Assembly (NCBI RefSeq): GCF_016097555.1
Contig: NC_054701.1
Location: 32,597,272 to 32,661,271, forward strand
Direction of reading: 5' to 3'
DNA from: Gigantopelta aegis
Taxonomy: Eukaryota > Mollusca > Gastropoda > Neomphalida > Peltospiridae
DNA length: 64,000 nt
Shown: in pieces, positions 53,756 to 64,000 of the stretch
Layout of the letters: each line of letters opens with the position of its first letter
Numbering within the stretch: the stretch's first letter is position 1
Position numbers and translations under genes: made by a program
Notes under the pieces: model-generated
What the model saw: the letters and a program-made list of their open reading frames with translations, nothing else
What the model was told of the DNA's origin: nothing
Databases searched by the model: none

Positions 53756-55379
53756 TTGTGTCATAATTTTATAAATGTAAATTGTGAAACCACTGGTTGA
53801 TGTTCGTGTAATTTGTAACTGGCGGACATATATTATAAAATCTTTGAAATAAACAATTTCTTTCAGGTTTATACAGATCCTCTATTTGGTTATTATTACA
53901 AATACTGACGTAATCGGCCCCAAGTTCAGCCAGACGTTTTTTGCTAACGTTTGCGAAACATTTTGACTGGTTCCCAAAGTGGTCATTCGGTTTACCGTGA
54001 AGCGTAAAAAACAGTTTAGCGAACCATATCGATAAGCGGTTGACTGAACTTTCCCCTGTTGTCTAGGTTGATATATGTACGAACTTCAATATGAAGTGGA
54101 TCAAAGTCGCAATACAGTGACACATTGCTTGTGCTTAGCATTTCAAATAGATTTTAAGTATGGTGGCAGAGGTTTGTTTTCTGAACTAGTCAATAATATT
54201 TTCTTAGTTTACAAGAGTATTTTTCTTTTCTATTAGGTTGTTGTTGTGTTTTTTTAGGGGGGGGGGGGGGACGACAGAATATGTCGAAGATTTTAAGCTA
54301 TTAAAATATGTTGCACGCTAGAAAATCATGATAAATTTGGTTGGTATTTCAAAGCATTCGGGTCTTCTATAAACGTTTGGTAAAGCACAACCGTAGTCTC
54401 CTAGTTCAAGCCAGGACGTTCGAGGCTTGACTATTGACACTTTGTGCTTTCAAATTGGATCTATACCCAATTCTGATACTGATCCAATATTTCTATTGTT
54501 CTTGTGCAATGATAAAAGCGATTTACATATTGTTATCGTATCAACATTGTATGTAGTGGACCAGCCAACTTGCCGAAACTTGTATTTTTTCATTAATCTA
54601 TTTTACATTATCACATTTGATAACCTGTACCATCTCAAAATATGAGGTTAACTTTCATAATTGTTAACAAACTACATACTTTCCCTATTTTATATGCTAA
54701 CTGTATATACCCCCGGGTATAGAAAATGTAGATTTTTCTCTCTTTGGTGTTTGTTTTGCTCAGAAGGTATCTTGTAATATGTCATTTATAGGGTTTTCTA
54801 AGTCGCTAAGCATAATTCCATGCCGGAAAATCATTCTGGAACATTCAACATGGCTGAAATCCAAGATGGCGGCATAAAATTCAATATAGATGACATAAAC
54901 ATTCATATTTGAAACGACATATAGCTTGTATTATACCATTTTCCTGTGTTTTCATGGTCCTAAATATTTTTCTGTGGATATAAAGTACGTTTTGATATTT
55001 CCCTAATCCGTAATCCATGATGTTTGATCAATACCACAAGATTGTCTTCAGCAGTCAATTGAGAGACTCATAAACTACTTCACATATAAACATATGTTTT
55101 CATTTCTTTACACCAATAGAGCACATATTTAGCAAGTTTTAACCTAGTGAAGTATTCAACACGTCATTGAATCTAATGCAGAATAATGGTGGCAGGTGAA
55201 GGGTTAGAAACTTAGGATCATACAGGAGTGGATGTAGAATGTTCATATTATGAGGGGGGAAGAGGTGTGATGGAAAATGGAAACTTTCTATGAAAATATT
55301 CACTTTTAAAGTGTGGAAAGTTATATTATCATTAATGCATTCAAATGCAATCTTGGGGAATTCTGATGTTTCGGAGACA
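53756..55379. other. Gene-free interval before Tc1 fossil
   Basis: A G14 run at 54257 and a YY1-like CCAAGATGGCGGC near 54860. Nothing coding recognised. Confidence 0.5.
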
Positions 55380-56020
55380 GCTCATTAAACAATTGAAAAC
55401 CAGCAACGACCCATCAGAGCCAACGTTCCGTCGTCGCTTGACTACTAACATCCTCTCATGTCCACTGGCGCCATCAGCAGTGGACAGATAACCATCCTCT
55501 TCTCAGATGAAAGTCGATACTTTCTTTCCACTGCAGATGGCAAGGTAAGGGTCTGGCAACGAATTGACAAATGTTACATAGACGTGTGTATGACGGAGAG
55601 AGACCAATAGGATGGGCAACGCATCATGGTTTGGGGGATGAATCGGGATCAGCTACAAAGATGGACCGGTGATCTTTCAGAATATTGGCCCAGACAGAGA
55701 TCGTGGTGTCACGGCTTTGTAAATGTATCGCTCAAGTCCTTAGATCTGACTCTGTGTCTTATTTTGTCTATCACCAGAATAACATGCTCCAGCAGGACAA
55801 CACCCGCGTCCATACTGCCACGCACTGTCTCCAGCAGCAAAGTATCAGTAACTTCGATAAAGCACTTGTGGGACGAGGATCTAAGAAGACTCAATAAAGT
55901 CCACTAAAAGTAGATCTGAAAGAGTACGTTGACCACCCACCCTACCCCGTCTGCACACATGCCTGCAACATTATTGACGAAAGGCACAAACGCCGGAGAA
56001 GTACAAACTCAGCCATATGA
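55380..56020 (+). pseudogene. Tc1-like DDE transposase fossil
   Basis: Fragments of a Tc1 transposase lie in order but in shifting frames: ILFSDESRYFLSTADGKVRV near 55500, QRIMVWG near 55620, NMLQQDNTRVHTATHCLQQQ near 55790, and KHLWDEDLRRLNK near 55860. The second catalytic Asp (QQDN) is visible. At least two frameshifts and a stop break it. No clear terminal inverted repeats found. Confidence 0.75.
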
Positions 56021-56349
56021 ACCTTAAAAATAGGCTCAACAAACTCCATTCAAAGCAGAGATCTGAAGCAGATCTACTTACATCTTTTGTTAGGATAAGT
56101 GCCCAGATTCCAATGGTCTTTATGATTATCACCCACCTTATTCATTCCATAAACAGGATATACATGTGTGCGTGAACAACGCTCATGGGGGTTACACGAG
56201 GTATTGACTTGCAACGTCCCAACTGTTACTTATAATGGTTGTGTCCTGCTGGTCTATATGAAGAAACATTCCCCAGACATCACAGATGATGTATACAAAA
56301 CAAATGGACTTTGCCCCTTACATAATTGGGAATCCGTACGCCTATGGTA

Positions 56350-56369
56350 CATACACACATACATACACA

Positions 56370-56443
<74 letters not shown>
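56350..56443 (+). repeat. (CA)n microsatellite
   Basis: About 45 CA units with a few TACA interruptions at the start. Confidence 0.95.
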
Positions 56444-56447
<4 letters not shown>

Positions 56448-56782
56448 AAAGCAAATATTTTTCAAGTTTATACTAATCCATAAAACAAGTATTGCTTATC
56501 CTTGCTTTCACAGATGTCGTACACATAGACAACCCTTAATTATAACTTTTTAATTTATTGTGTTATTGTGACCTCGACACACACGACCTTTATAATATTG
56601 ACTCTCTGTTTGGGCATCACAGGTCATTCCCTTGCATACTTGATATGCACATTTGAGATAAGTATAATATGTACATCGAAATATTTGTAAAATTGATTCA
56701 ACCACAAATATGAAATATTAAATAACCCAACGTGAAATTCGGTTGGTAGAAGTTTTTTGTTGGTTACAGCGGCGTGGGAGGT

Positions 56783-56822
<40 letters not shown>
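56783..56822 (+). repeat. Poly(G), 40 nt
   Basis: Uninterrupted G run. Other runs: C31 at 57388-57418, G24 at 8607-8630, G25 at 42796-42820, C25 at 14352-14376, G18 at 10152-10169, G17 at 1279-1295, G15 at 2028-2042 and G14 at 54257-54270. Confidence 0.95.
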
Positions 56823-56823
<1 letters not shown>

Positions 56824-56978
56824 GAGCGAAAATATACATTTTGTTTTCGTCGTACTCTAAATAAAGATAAAATTCGGGCTAGTATCCCCCCACCTGCCCC
56901 GAGACTGCCCCACTCCACTAGAGTTTGTGTACACCCTCCTACTCCAGACGTTGTTCCTATGGACCTGTGCGTCAAGAA

Positions 56979-57238
56979 CCGGCCTCTGTGGTGGCGTGAT
57001 TAAGCCATCGAACATAAAGCTGATAGGTACACGGTTCGCAGACCGGTACCGGCTCCCACCCAGAGTGTGTTTTGACGACTCATTGGGTAGGTGTAAGGCC
57101 ACTACACCCTCTTCCCTCTCACTAACCACTGAAAACTAACACCCTGTCCTGGACAGGCAGCCCAGATAGCTCAGGTATGCCCATGACAGCGTTCTTGAAC
57201 CTTAATTGGATATAAGCACGAAAGCAACAAACAAACAA
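56979..57238 (+). mobile_element. SINE type B, full length
   Basis: GGCCTCTGTGGTGGCGTGAT, GGTTCGCAGACCGG, AATTGGATATAAGCACGAAA, tail (CAAA)n. Confidence 0.8.
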
Positions 57239-57386
57239 AAACTGGCGATCACACTCGATAACGGCAAACCGCCCCAACAACAACTTGCCGCCAATTGTTT
57301 TTTCAAATTACCCCGCCCCTAAAAAAACAACAAAAAACAACAACAACAAAACAAAACAAAATAAAAACAAAACCCCAACACGAACA

Positions 57387-57420
<34 letters not shown>

Positions 57421-57560
57421 CCAACAAACAAAAATCAAACCACAAAAATAAAAATAAGACCTTAAAATATATTTATTTTGTCCAGCAAGTTGTAGTTTGG
57501 GCCAGCTGAATGTCCGGCAGGAATCTCAACCAATTTCAGACCCTGAATACGCTTGCTTAA

Positions 57561-57954
57561 AGGGACATACCCTAGTTTTTAAACACTAAGGTATATTTTT
57601 TACTATTAGAGCCGTTTATGATCACTGAAATCAAACATTACTTATATTTTATTGCTTAGATTATCCATTACTGTACAACCGAAGTGTTTCTGGTAATCAT
57701 GGTGTTTCTAATACCACGAAATGCATTTTTCATATTTATAAAAACGCCCGTGCGTCTCAGAAGTAACGGTTATAGAATCGCGTTTTAGTCTATTTTTAAT
57801 GGCATTTCAACGTCAGAGATTCTTGTTGCACTCTGTTGTATTCAAATTTCGTACAGGTTTGTAAATTAACCAAACTTAGTGTCCATTTTTACGAGTTGAA
57901 CTAGAGTCTAGGTGAAAAATATGCCTTAGTGTTCAAAAACTAGGGTCTGTCCCT
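57561..57954. mobile_element. TTAA-flanked MITE (family 2), complete
   Basis: 394 bp with TTAA on both sides. TIRs of about 35 bp: AGGGACATACCCTAGTTTTT and, inverted, AGGGACAGACCCTAGTTTTT, continuing with AACACTAAGG on both. It shares only the AGGGACA tip with family 1. No coding capacity. Confidence 0.85.
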
Positions 57955-58035
57955 TTAATACTACACAAATTTATTATTTACATCATTAATTGCGACAGCA
58001 ATATACTGGGTTGTTTTTCGGAACTATGTTACTGG

Positions 58036-58482
58036 GTAGGGCCTCCACGAGTCCAAACTATTGGACTCGAGTACCCGGTAGATGGACCCGGACCCGAGTA
58101 CCCGGTAGTTGATAATGAGACTAAGGAAAAAAGTAACATAGTATTATATATTATTCCAGCTTTCGACGCCATATAACTGTAAATAAAATATGTTGAGTGC
58201 GTCGTCAAATAAAACAGTTCCTTTCCATCGCTGAAATTCATGCCAAATCATGCCATTGTATTGCATTCCACACTTTTGACTTTTGTTTTTTCTCCATGTC
58301 TCATAGCCCTATAATGTAACCGGCGGCAATCATACAATAGTATGGGAAACTGCCATAAACATATAATTAAATTAGAGTGCTCTTCCTTTCACGGGTATTA
58401 GAGTCCTGTGAACGGACTCGGGTGTCGCTAGACTCGACCAGTGCCCGAGTACTCGAATACTCGTGGAGACCCTTTTATTGGG
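58036..58482. mobile_element. Inverted-repeat MITE with SINE tail inserted
   Basis: Left TAGGGCCTCCACGAGTCC and right (inverted) AAGGGTCTCCACGAGTATTC, each followed by repeated ACTCGAGTACCCGG-type motifs. A SINE 3' tail occupies 58158-58230. Resembles hAT-type MITEs; flanking duplication not resolved. Confidence 0.5.
58158..58230 (+). mobile_element. SINE A2 tail inside MITE
   Basis: GACGCCATATAACTGTAAAT and GAGTGCGTCGTCAAATAAAA only. Confidence 0.65.
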
Positions 58483-60699
58483 AACCACCAATACGTTCTT
58501 CTTTCTAAATAAAATGTCAGACGTTGACGATACGTCCCCACTACCTGTTCACTGTTAATCCGCGCCTGAGCTCGTTTTTCATACGAGTTTTCAGCCAGGT
58601 TACGTGGAATTAATATTAGATCATCATCTTCTTGGTTAAATTAAGCAAAACATGTTGTGTTGCCAAATATGTAAATATTCGTCAATGAATAGATCAGTTG
58701 TGAAATTAAAAGTTGCTCTATTTTACTTCCAGGTTTTTCCGGTTACGAGTATCACTAGGCAATTTTAATTAAGTAGGTCTCATTACTGATATTAATCATT
58801 GAACAAGTCTTGTATTTTTGTGTATTTGGAAATCAAACAATTATCAGCTTTAAAGATCTTTTGTGTGTTGGTTACATGTAGTTACTTTTCGTTGTCGACG
58901 TCTCATATATTTTAGGAAAACGTTTTGCGCATGGATATTATAGGCAAAAGAGTTCATGCTAGGTTTACACATTTCTGTTCAGGTGTACTTTTTATTTAAA
59001 GGAAGGGACAATCAAGGCATTTGACCTGGTATGCATATTCAACGATATATAATGCACATTATTGCTTATTATCAACAAGTATAATCGTATAGTTAATTAA
59101 TAAAACGGTTAAATGTAACGGCTATTATATATAACGGGCGCAGCCATTTTGTATCATCCCAATGAATACGCCCTCTGGCGAGCTGGTGGTTACGCAATAC
59201 CTAACGTGTCACGTCGGGAATTAGTCTTCAAACTGAAAAAACTAAATACACCTGATTTTTGCGGATGCATCGCAATATTCTGTAACAATAGTCATCCCAG
59301 TAAGCCAGCAACAATTATATGTTATTTTTAATACAAAATAAACCACCATTGTCAAAGTGTTGAAATAACTGTATTATGGTTTGTACCCACGTACTGAAAT
59401 AATCGGAGTGTTTTCTTAGTTAATTGGTCTTTTCTTTCCGTGGCCTGTACCTGTGGTTCCTGATTGGCAGGTGTATATTTAAACGGTCCACAGACACTGT
59501 GTCTAGACACACTAAAAAGACGTGCCTTTTTTATTAAGATCACAGGGTATTGTGTATTAACCGCACGGACACCCCTCTAATCATAATCGATCAGCCGTCC
59601 TACTTTATTACTGTAAGTAATTCTGTAAAACCCTTGATTAAGTAGACTTTCCTATCTAAAATCACAAAACTGACCAATTACGTAGTTCCAAAGAAAAGAA
59701 AATTATCACTTGGGTATTGTGAGTGGTAATTTTTGCTCGAACGTAGCATACCAATAGGCTTAATAATATGCTTTTTTTTCTTTGGATTTAAAAAAAGAGA
59801 AAATTATTATAACTCCATTTCGTTCTATTGATGCAAACTGAAATATATTTAGTTAAGTAGTTTATTATACTATCAAGTCATTTATGTTGTTTTACAAGTC
59901 AGGTTGATGAAAGCGAAGCGCCTTGTAAATTAGAGCGTTTGTTTACACTGTGCATAGAGCAGATGGACGGAGCTGACGTCACTTTGCCCCAAGCTATACC
60001 ACCGGACGTCACAAAAACGAAACAAAATGGCTGCCCCCAGTTAGCAGTAATAATCATGTTTTTTTTTTATTAACTCTAAAATTACGCGTTTTTCATTTGT
60101 TAAAGTGTCAGTATGTGTTGGTGGTCCGGATATGCATCTTTCCAACACATAAATCTCTTGTTTGAGTTTACTCTACCTTTAAAACATTAAAATACTATCA
60201 ATGTTTTTTTTTACATACAACTTTCGTGTGTTTGGCTGGTCCACTATAACAAGTCACAATTAAAGCCAACTATGTCACGAATTAATATTTGTAATCGGTT
60301 AATATCGATACTTTCGCTGTTAAACATAATTAACCAACATGGTATTACATACATGTTTTCAGGATTAAATTCACTCTTTGATCATCTGTAAAGGGGTTTG
60401 TTATCGACGACAGTCACATGCCAGTAGCTCAATACCGTGTGCAGCATGCCTTTGTAAAAGATCTCTGACAGGTGTTTACCATGTTGTTTGCTCATTAAGC
60501 AAAGCGCTTGATATGATAAAGTCAGTGCTAATCCTAGTCAGAGAGGTGTGTTATTTGTGGTTATTAAAATATATGTGTGTGTGTTTGTGTGTGTGCATGC
60601 GCGCGCGTATTTGAGTGTGTATGTGTATGTTTATAAATGTGTTTGTGAGTGTGTGTGTCTCTCTCTCCGAAGCGGAATTTTCACATTATGTTTGCATTT
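58483..60699. other. Probable old repeat, no gene recognised
   Basis: Both edges of 59000-60190 show TTTAAAGG-type tips (near 59000 and, inverted, 60180), suggesting another TTAA-type element, but the inverted match is weak. It contains TGACGTCA at 59973. No gene. Confidence 0.35.
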
Positions 60700-60790
60700 A
60701 CCATAGTTTGACACCCAATAGCTGATATACTTTTCGTGCTGGGGTATCGTTAAACATTCATTCATTCATTCATTAATTCATTAATTCATT
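60700..60790 (+). mobile_element. SINE type D tail
   Basis: GACACCCAATAGCTGATATA, CGTGCTGGGGTATCGTTAAA, (ATTC)n. Confidence 0.65.
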
Positions 60791-60814
60791 CTGACTCTCT
60801 CTTTCTGTGTGTGT

Positions 60815-60973
<159 letters not shown>

Positions 60974-61132
60974 TTAGTTATGTTATCCGACAAGCCCCAA
61001 GAATGGAGAGGAGGTGTGGTTCTCATACACCACTAGATTACATAAACTATTGCTATCTATTCATACTGTTAGAAGGAACAAAAACTTATATTTCGATTTA
61101 AATGATTTGTTAAAAACTAATATTTTAAACAT

Positions 61133-63335
61133 GCATAATTCATCAAGTGATACGTGCATGATTTATCCAGTGATACGTGCATGAATCATCCAGTGATACG
61201 TGCAAAATTAATTTATCCAGTGATAAGTGCATAATTCATCGAATGATACGTGCATAATTCATCCAGGTATAAGTGCATAATTCATCCAGTGATACGTACA
61301 TGATTCATCCAATGTTAAGTGCATAATTCATCCAGTGATAAGTGCATAATTCATCCAGTCATACGTACATAATTCATCCAGTGATAAGTGCATAATTCAT
61401 CCAGTGATAAGTGCATAATTCATCCAGTGTTAAGTGCATAATTTATCCAGTGATACGTGCATGATTCATCCAGTGCTACGTGCAAAATTAATTCATACAG
61501 TGATAAGTGCATGTTTCAGCCAGTGATAAGTGCATAATTCATCGAGTGATAAGTGCATAATTCATCGAGTGATAAGTGCATAATTCATCCAGTGATACGT
61601 GCATGATTCATCCAGTGATACGTGCAAAATTAATTCATCCAGTGTTACGTGCATGATTCATCCAGTGATAAGTGCATAATTCATCCAGTGTTAAGTGCAT
61701 AATTCATCTAGTGATACGTGTATAATTCATTCAGCGATAAGTGCATAATTGATCCAGTGATAAGTGCATAATTGATCCAGTGATAAGTGCATAATTGATC
61801 CAGTGTTAAGTGCATAATTGATCCAGTGATACGTGCACAATTAATTCATATAGTGATAAGTGCATGATTCATCCAGTGATAAGTGCATACTTCATCCAGT
61901 GTTAAGTGCATGATTCATCCAGCGATAAGTGCATAATTCATCTAGTGATAAGTGCATGATTCATCCAGTGATAAGTGCATACTTCATCCAGTGTTAAGTG
62001 CATGATTCATCCAGCGATAAGTGCATAATTCATCTAGTGATAAGTGCATAATTCATCCAGTGATACGTGCATAATTCATCCAGTGTTAAGTGCATAATTC
62101 ATCTCGTGATAAGTGCATAATTCATCCAGTGATAAGTGCATAATTGATCCAGCGATAAGTGCATAATTCATCCAGTGATACGTGCATGATTCATCCAGTG
62201 ATAAGTGCAAAATTAATTCATCCAGTGATAAGTGCATGATTCATTGAGTGATAAGTGCATATTTCATCCAGTGATCAGTGCATAATTCATCCAGTGATAA
62301 GTGTATACTTCATTGAGCGATAAGTGCATAATTCATCCAGTGATAAGTGTATAATTCATCCAGTGATAAGTGCATGATTCATTCAGCGATAATTGCATAA
62401 TTCATCCAGTGATAAGTGCATGATTCATTTAGCGATAATTGCATAATTGATCCAGTGTTAAGTGCATAATTGATCCAGTGATACGTGCATGATTCATCCA
62501 GTGATACGTGCAAAATTAATTCATCCAGTGATACGTGCATAATTCATCCAGTGATAAGTGCATAATTCATCCAGTGTTAAGTGCATAATTCATCCAGTGA
62601 TACGTGTATAATTCATCCAGTGTTAAGTGGATAATTCATTCAGCGATAAGTGCATAATTCATCCAGTGATAAGTGCATAATTCATCTAGTGATAAGTGCA
62701 TAATTCATCCAGTGATACGTGCATAATTCATCTAGTGTTAAGTGCATAATTCATTCCGTGATAAGTGCATAATTCATCCAGTGTAAGTGCATAATTCATC
62801 CAGTGTTAAGTGCATAATTTATCCAGTGATACGTGCATGTTTCATCCAGTGCTACGTGCAAAATTAATTCATACAGTGATAAGTGCATGATTCAGCCAGT
62901 GACAAGTGCATAATTCATCGAGTGATAAGTGCATAATTCATCGAGTGATAAGTGTATAACTCATCCAGTGATAAGTGCATGATTCATCCAGTGATACATG
63001 CATGATTCATCCAGTGATACGTGCAAAAATAATTCATCCAGTGTTAAGTGCATAATTTATCCAGTGATACGTGCATGATTCATCCAGTGATACGTGCAAA
63101 ATTCATTCATCCAGTGATAAGTGCATAATTCATCCAGTGATACGTGCAGGATTCGTCCAGTGATAAGAGCATAACTGATCCAGTGATAGGTGCATGATTC
63201 ATCCAGCGATAAGAGCATAATTGATCCAGTGATACGTGCATGATTCATCCAGCGATAAGAGCATAATACATCCAGTGATAGGTGCATGATTCATCCAGCG
63301 ATAAGAGCATAATACAACAGTGATAGGTGCATATT
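61133..63335 (+). repeat. Satellite array, 23-bp unit, about 90-95 copies
   Basis: The unit consists of ATAATTCATCCAGTG followed by ATAAGTGC. Variants are GATACGTGC, GTTAAGTGC and a 4-bp longer form with AAAATTAATTCATCC recurring at intervals, giving a loose higher-order pattern. The last copies (63150-63330) change to GATAAGAGC/GATAGGTGC. Most units hold TGATAAG, a GATA-factor core. An antisense open frame near 63057-63287 is an artefact of the 23-bp period. Confidence 0.95.
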
Positions 63336-64000
63336 TTTTTGGAAATTGGCTTTTATTTTCTGGAAGTTTTCCAAAAATATTTTATACTGTTATTTTTGCA
63401 AACGTTTGTGCAAATGAGTCAGCTTTTAAACTTATTTTAACCATTTTATTTTCCCCACATAATATTACTTTGACTGGTTTCCTTATTTTATCCTGAATAC
63501 ATTTAATTGTTCCTCAAATTTCTTTAAAAGAAGACTTTTCATTTAAATTAGTATAAAATAATTCCCAGAAATTGCGATTTGCCAATTTAGTATCATTAGA
63601 TCATTGATATTTACTACTTAAATATTTCGTCCTGGAAAGGTAAGATATTCAAGATGAATTTTAATGAAGCCATCAGTTACACCTTGGCTCAAGTATCCAC
63701 ATTTACCATCCTCCTATAGGCGTGGCCATTTCCGATGATAACGTACATAACCAAGATCAATTTTTATTTAAATCAAATATGATCCGAACTGCTCAGTTGT
63801 GAAGAACTATATTTTATATAATTTAACTTATTTTAGACAGACGTTTCACGAGTATTTTAAAACCAGAAGACAGTATTAGTTTCCATAACTCGGTTCTTCT
63901 TTCAAAATCTCCAGATTAAGCCGTCTTGGTAATGTATTGGCAGTCTGGTATATTGCTGTTCGGTTCACTTATTTTAACATGTGCTGCATCCAAAGTAATA
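63336..64000. other. AT-rich sequence after satellite
   Basis: Single-copy looking, no coding or repeat signal seen. Confidence 0.4.

Noticed and set aside
56254-56553. Overlapping His/Thr and Cys/Val repeat frames
   Set aside because: Direct translation of the (CA)n microsatellite.
59149-59331. 60-codon open frame in gene-free DNA
   Set aside because: Lies in what looks like an old repeat and shows no known motif.
63057-63287. 76-codon minus frame reading as a repeated peptide
   Set aside because: It is the 23-bp satellite read through, not a gene.
61133-63335. Possible CRISPR-like array
   Set aside because: Units are contiguous with no unique spacers and the genome is eukaryotic; it is satellite DNA.

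Overview
The window looks like nuclear DNA of a mollusc, most likely a gastropod. It is AT-rich, gene-poor and intron-rich. It is packed with tRNA-derived SINEs of a type I associate with mollusc genomes, plus CR1/L2-type LINEs, small TTAA- and hAT-type MITEs, microsatellites and unusually long poly(G)/poly(C) runs. One 200-base N gap (16504-16703) marks an assembly join. The species call is inference.

Four host genes can be supported. (1) A minus-strand 15-hydroxyprostaglandin dehydrogenase-like gene: four exons read cleanly with matching splice phases (9763-9671, 3884-3761, 2923-2817, 1216-1095) and the gene runs off the left edge. A perfect CRE palindrome lies 205 bp upstream of its ATG. 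(2) A minus-strand gene for a small single-pass membrane protein with a Cys-rich juxtamembrane segment and a Pro/Tyr/Gln-rich tail (exons 16374-16320, 15860-15722, 12797-12657); its 5' exons are missing or lie in the gap. (3) A plus-strand intronless gene for a stand-alone kyphoscoliosis-peptidase-type Ig-like domain (40432-41106) with its own TATA box. Its 3' flank is a degenerate tandem array that appears to derive from the last coding bases. (4) A plus-strand intronless family-B-type GPCR of 741 residues (48974-51199) with a signal peptide and a somatomedin-B-like Cys-rich N terminus. It is preceded by two short uORFs, one of which overlaps the start as ATGA.

Region by region: 1-9763 is the dehydrogenase gene, whose introns hold SINEs, a fold-back palindrome, a decayed Tigger/pogo transposon and an unusual ORF-bearing non-LTR element inserted in a SINE with a 12-bp target duplication. 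9764-19800 holds the membrane-protein gene, paired inverted mini-arrays, a 52-bp minisatellite and the gap. 19800-34620 is a transposon pile: a minus-strand LINE, then a plus-strand LINE that carries a TTAA MITE, an antisense LINE and a young Ty3/Gypsy-type LTR element. 34620-40300 is SINE-rich. 40300-43300 holds the KY-domain gene and a second copy of the ORF-bearing non-LTR element. 43300-48900 holds MITEs and SINEs. 48900-51200 is the GPCR. 51200-61000 holds a long inverted repeat, a Tc1 transposase fossil and further MITEs. 61130-63340 is a 2.2-kb satellite of a 23-bp unit. The genes do not form an operon or an obvious pathway. The most unusual items are the stand-alone KY domain with its coding-derived 3' array, the ORF-bearing poly(G) retroelement pair, the Gypsy element with integrase sequence ahead of reverse transcriptase, and the large inverted repeats.
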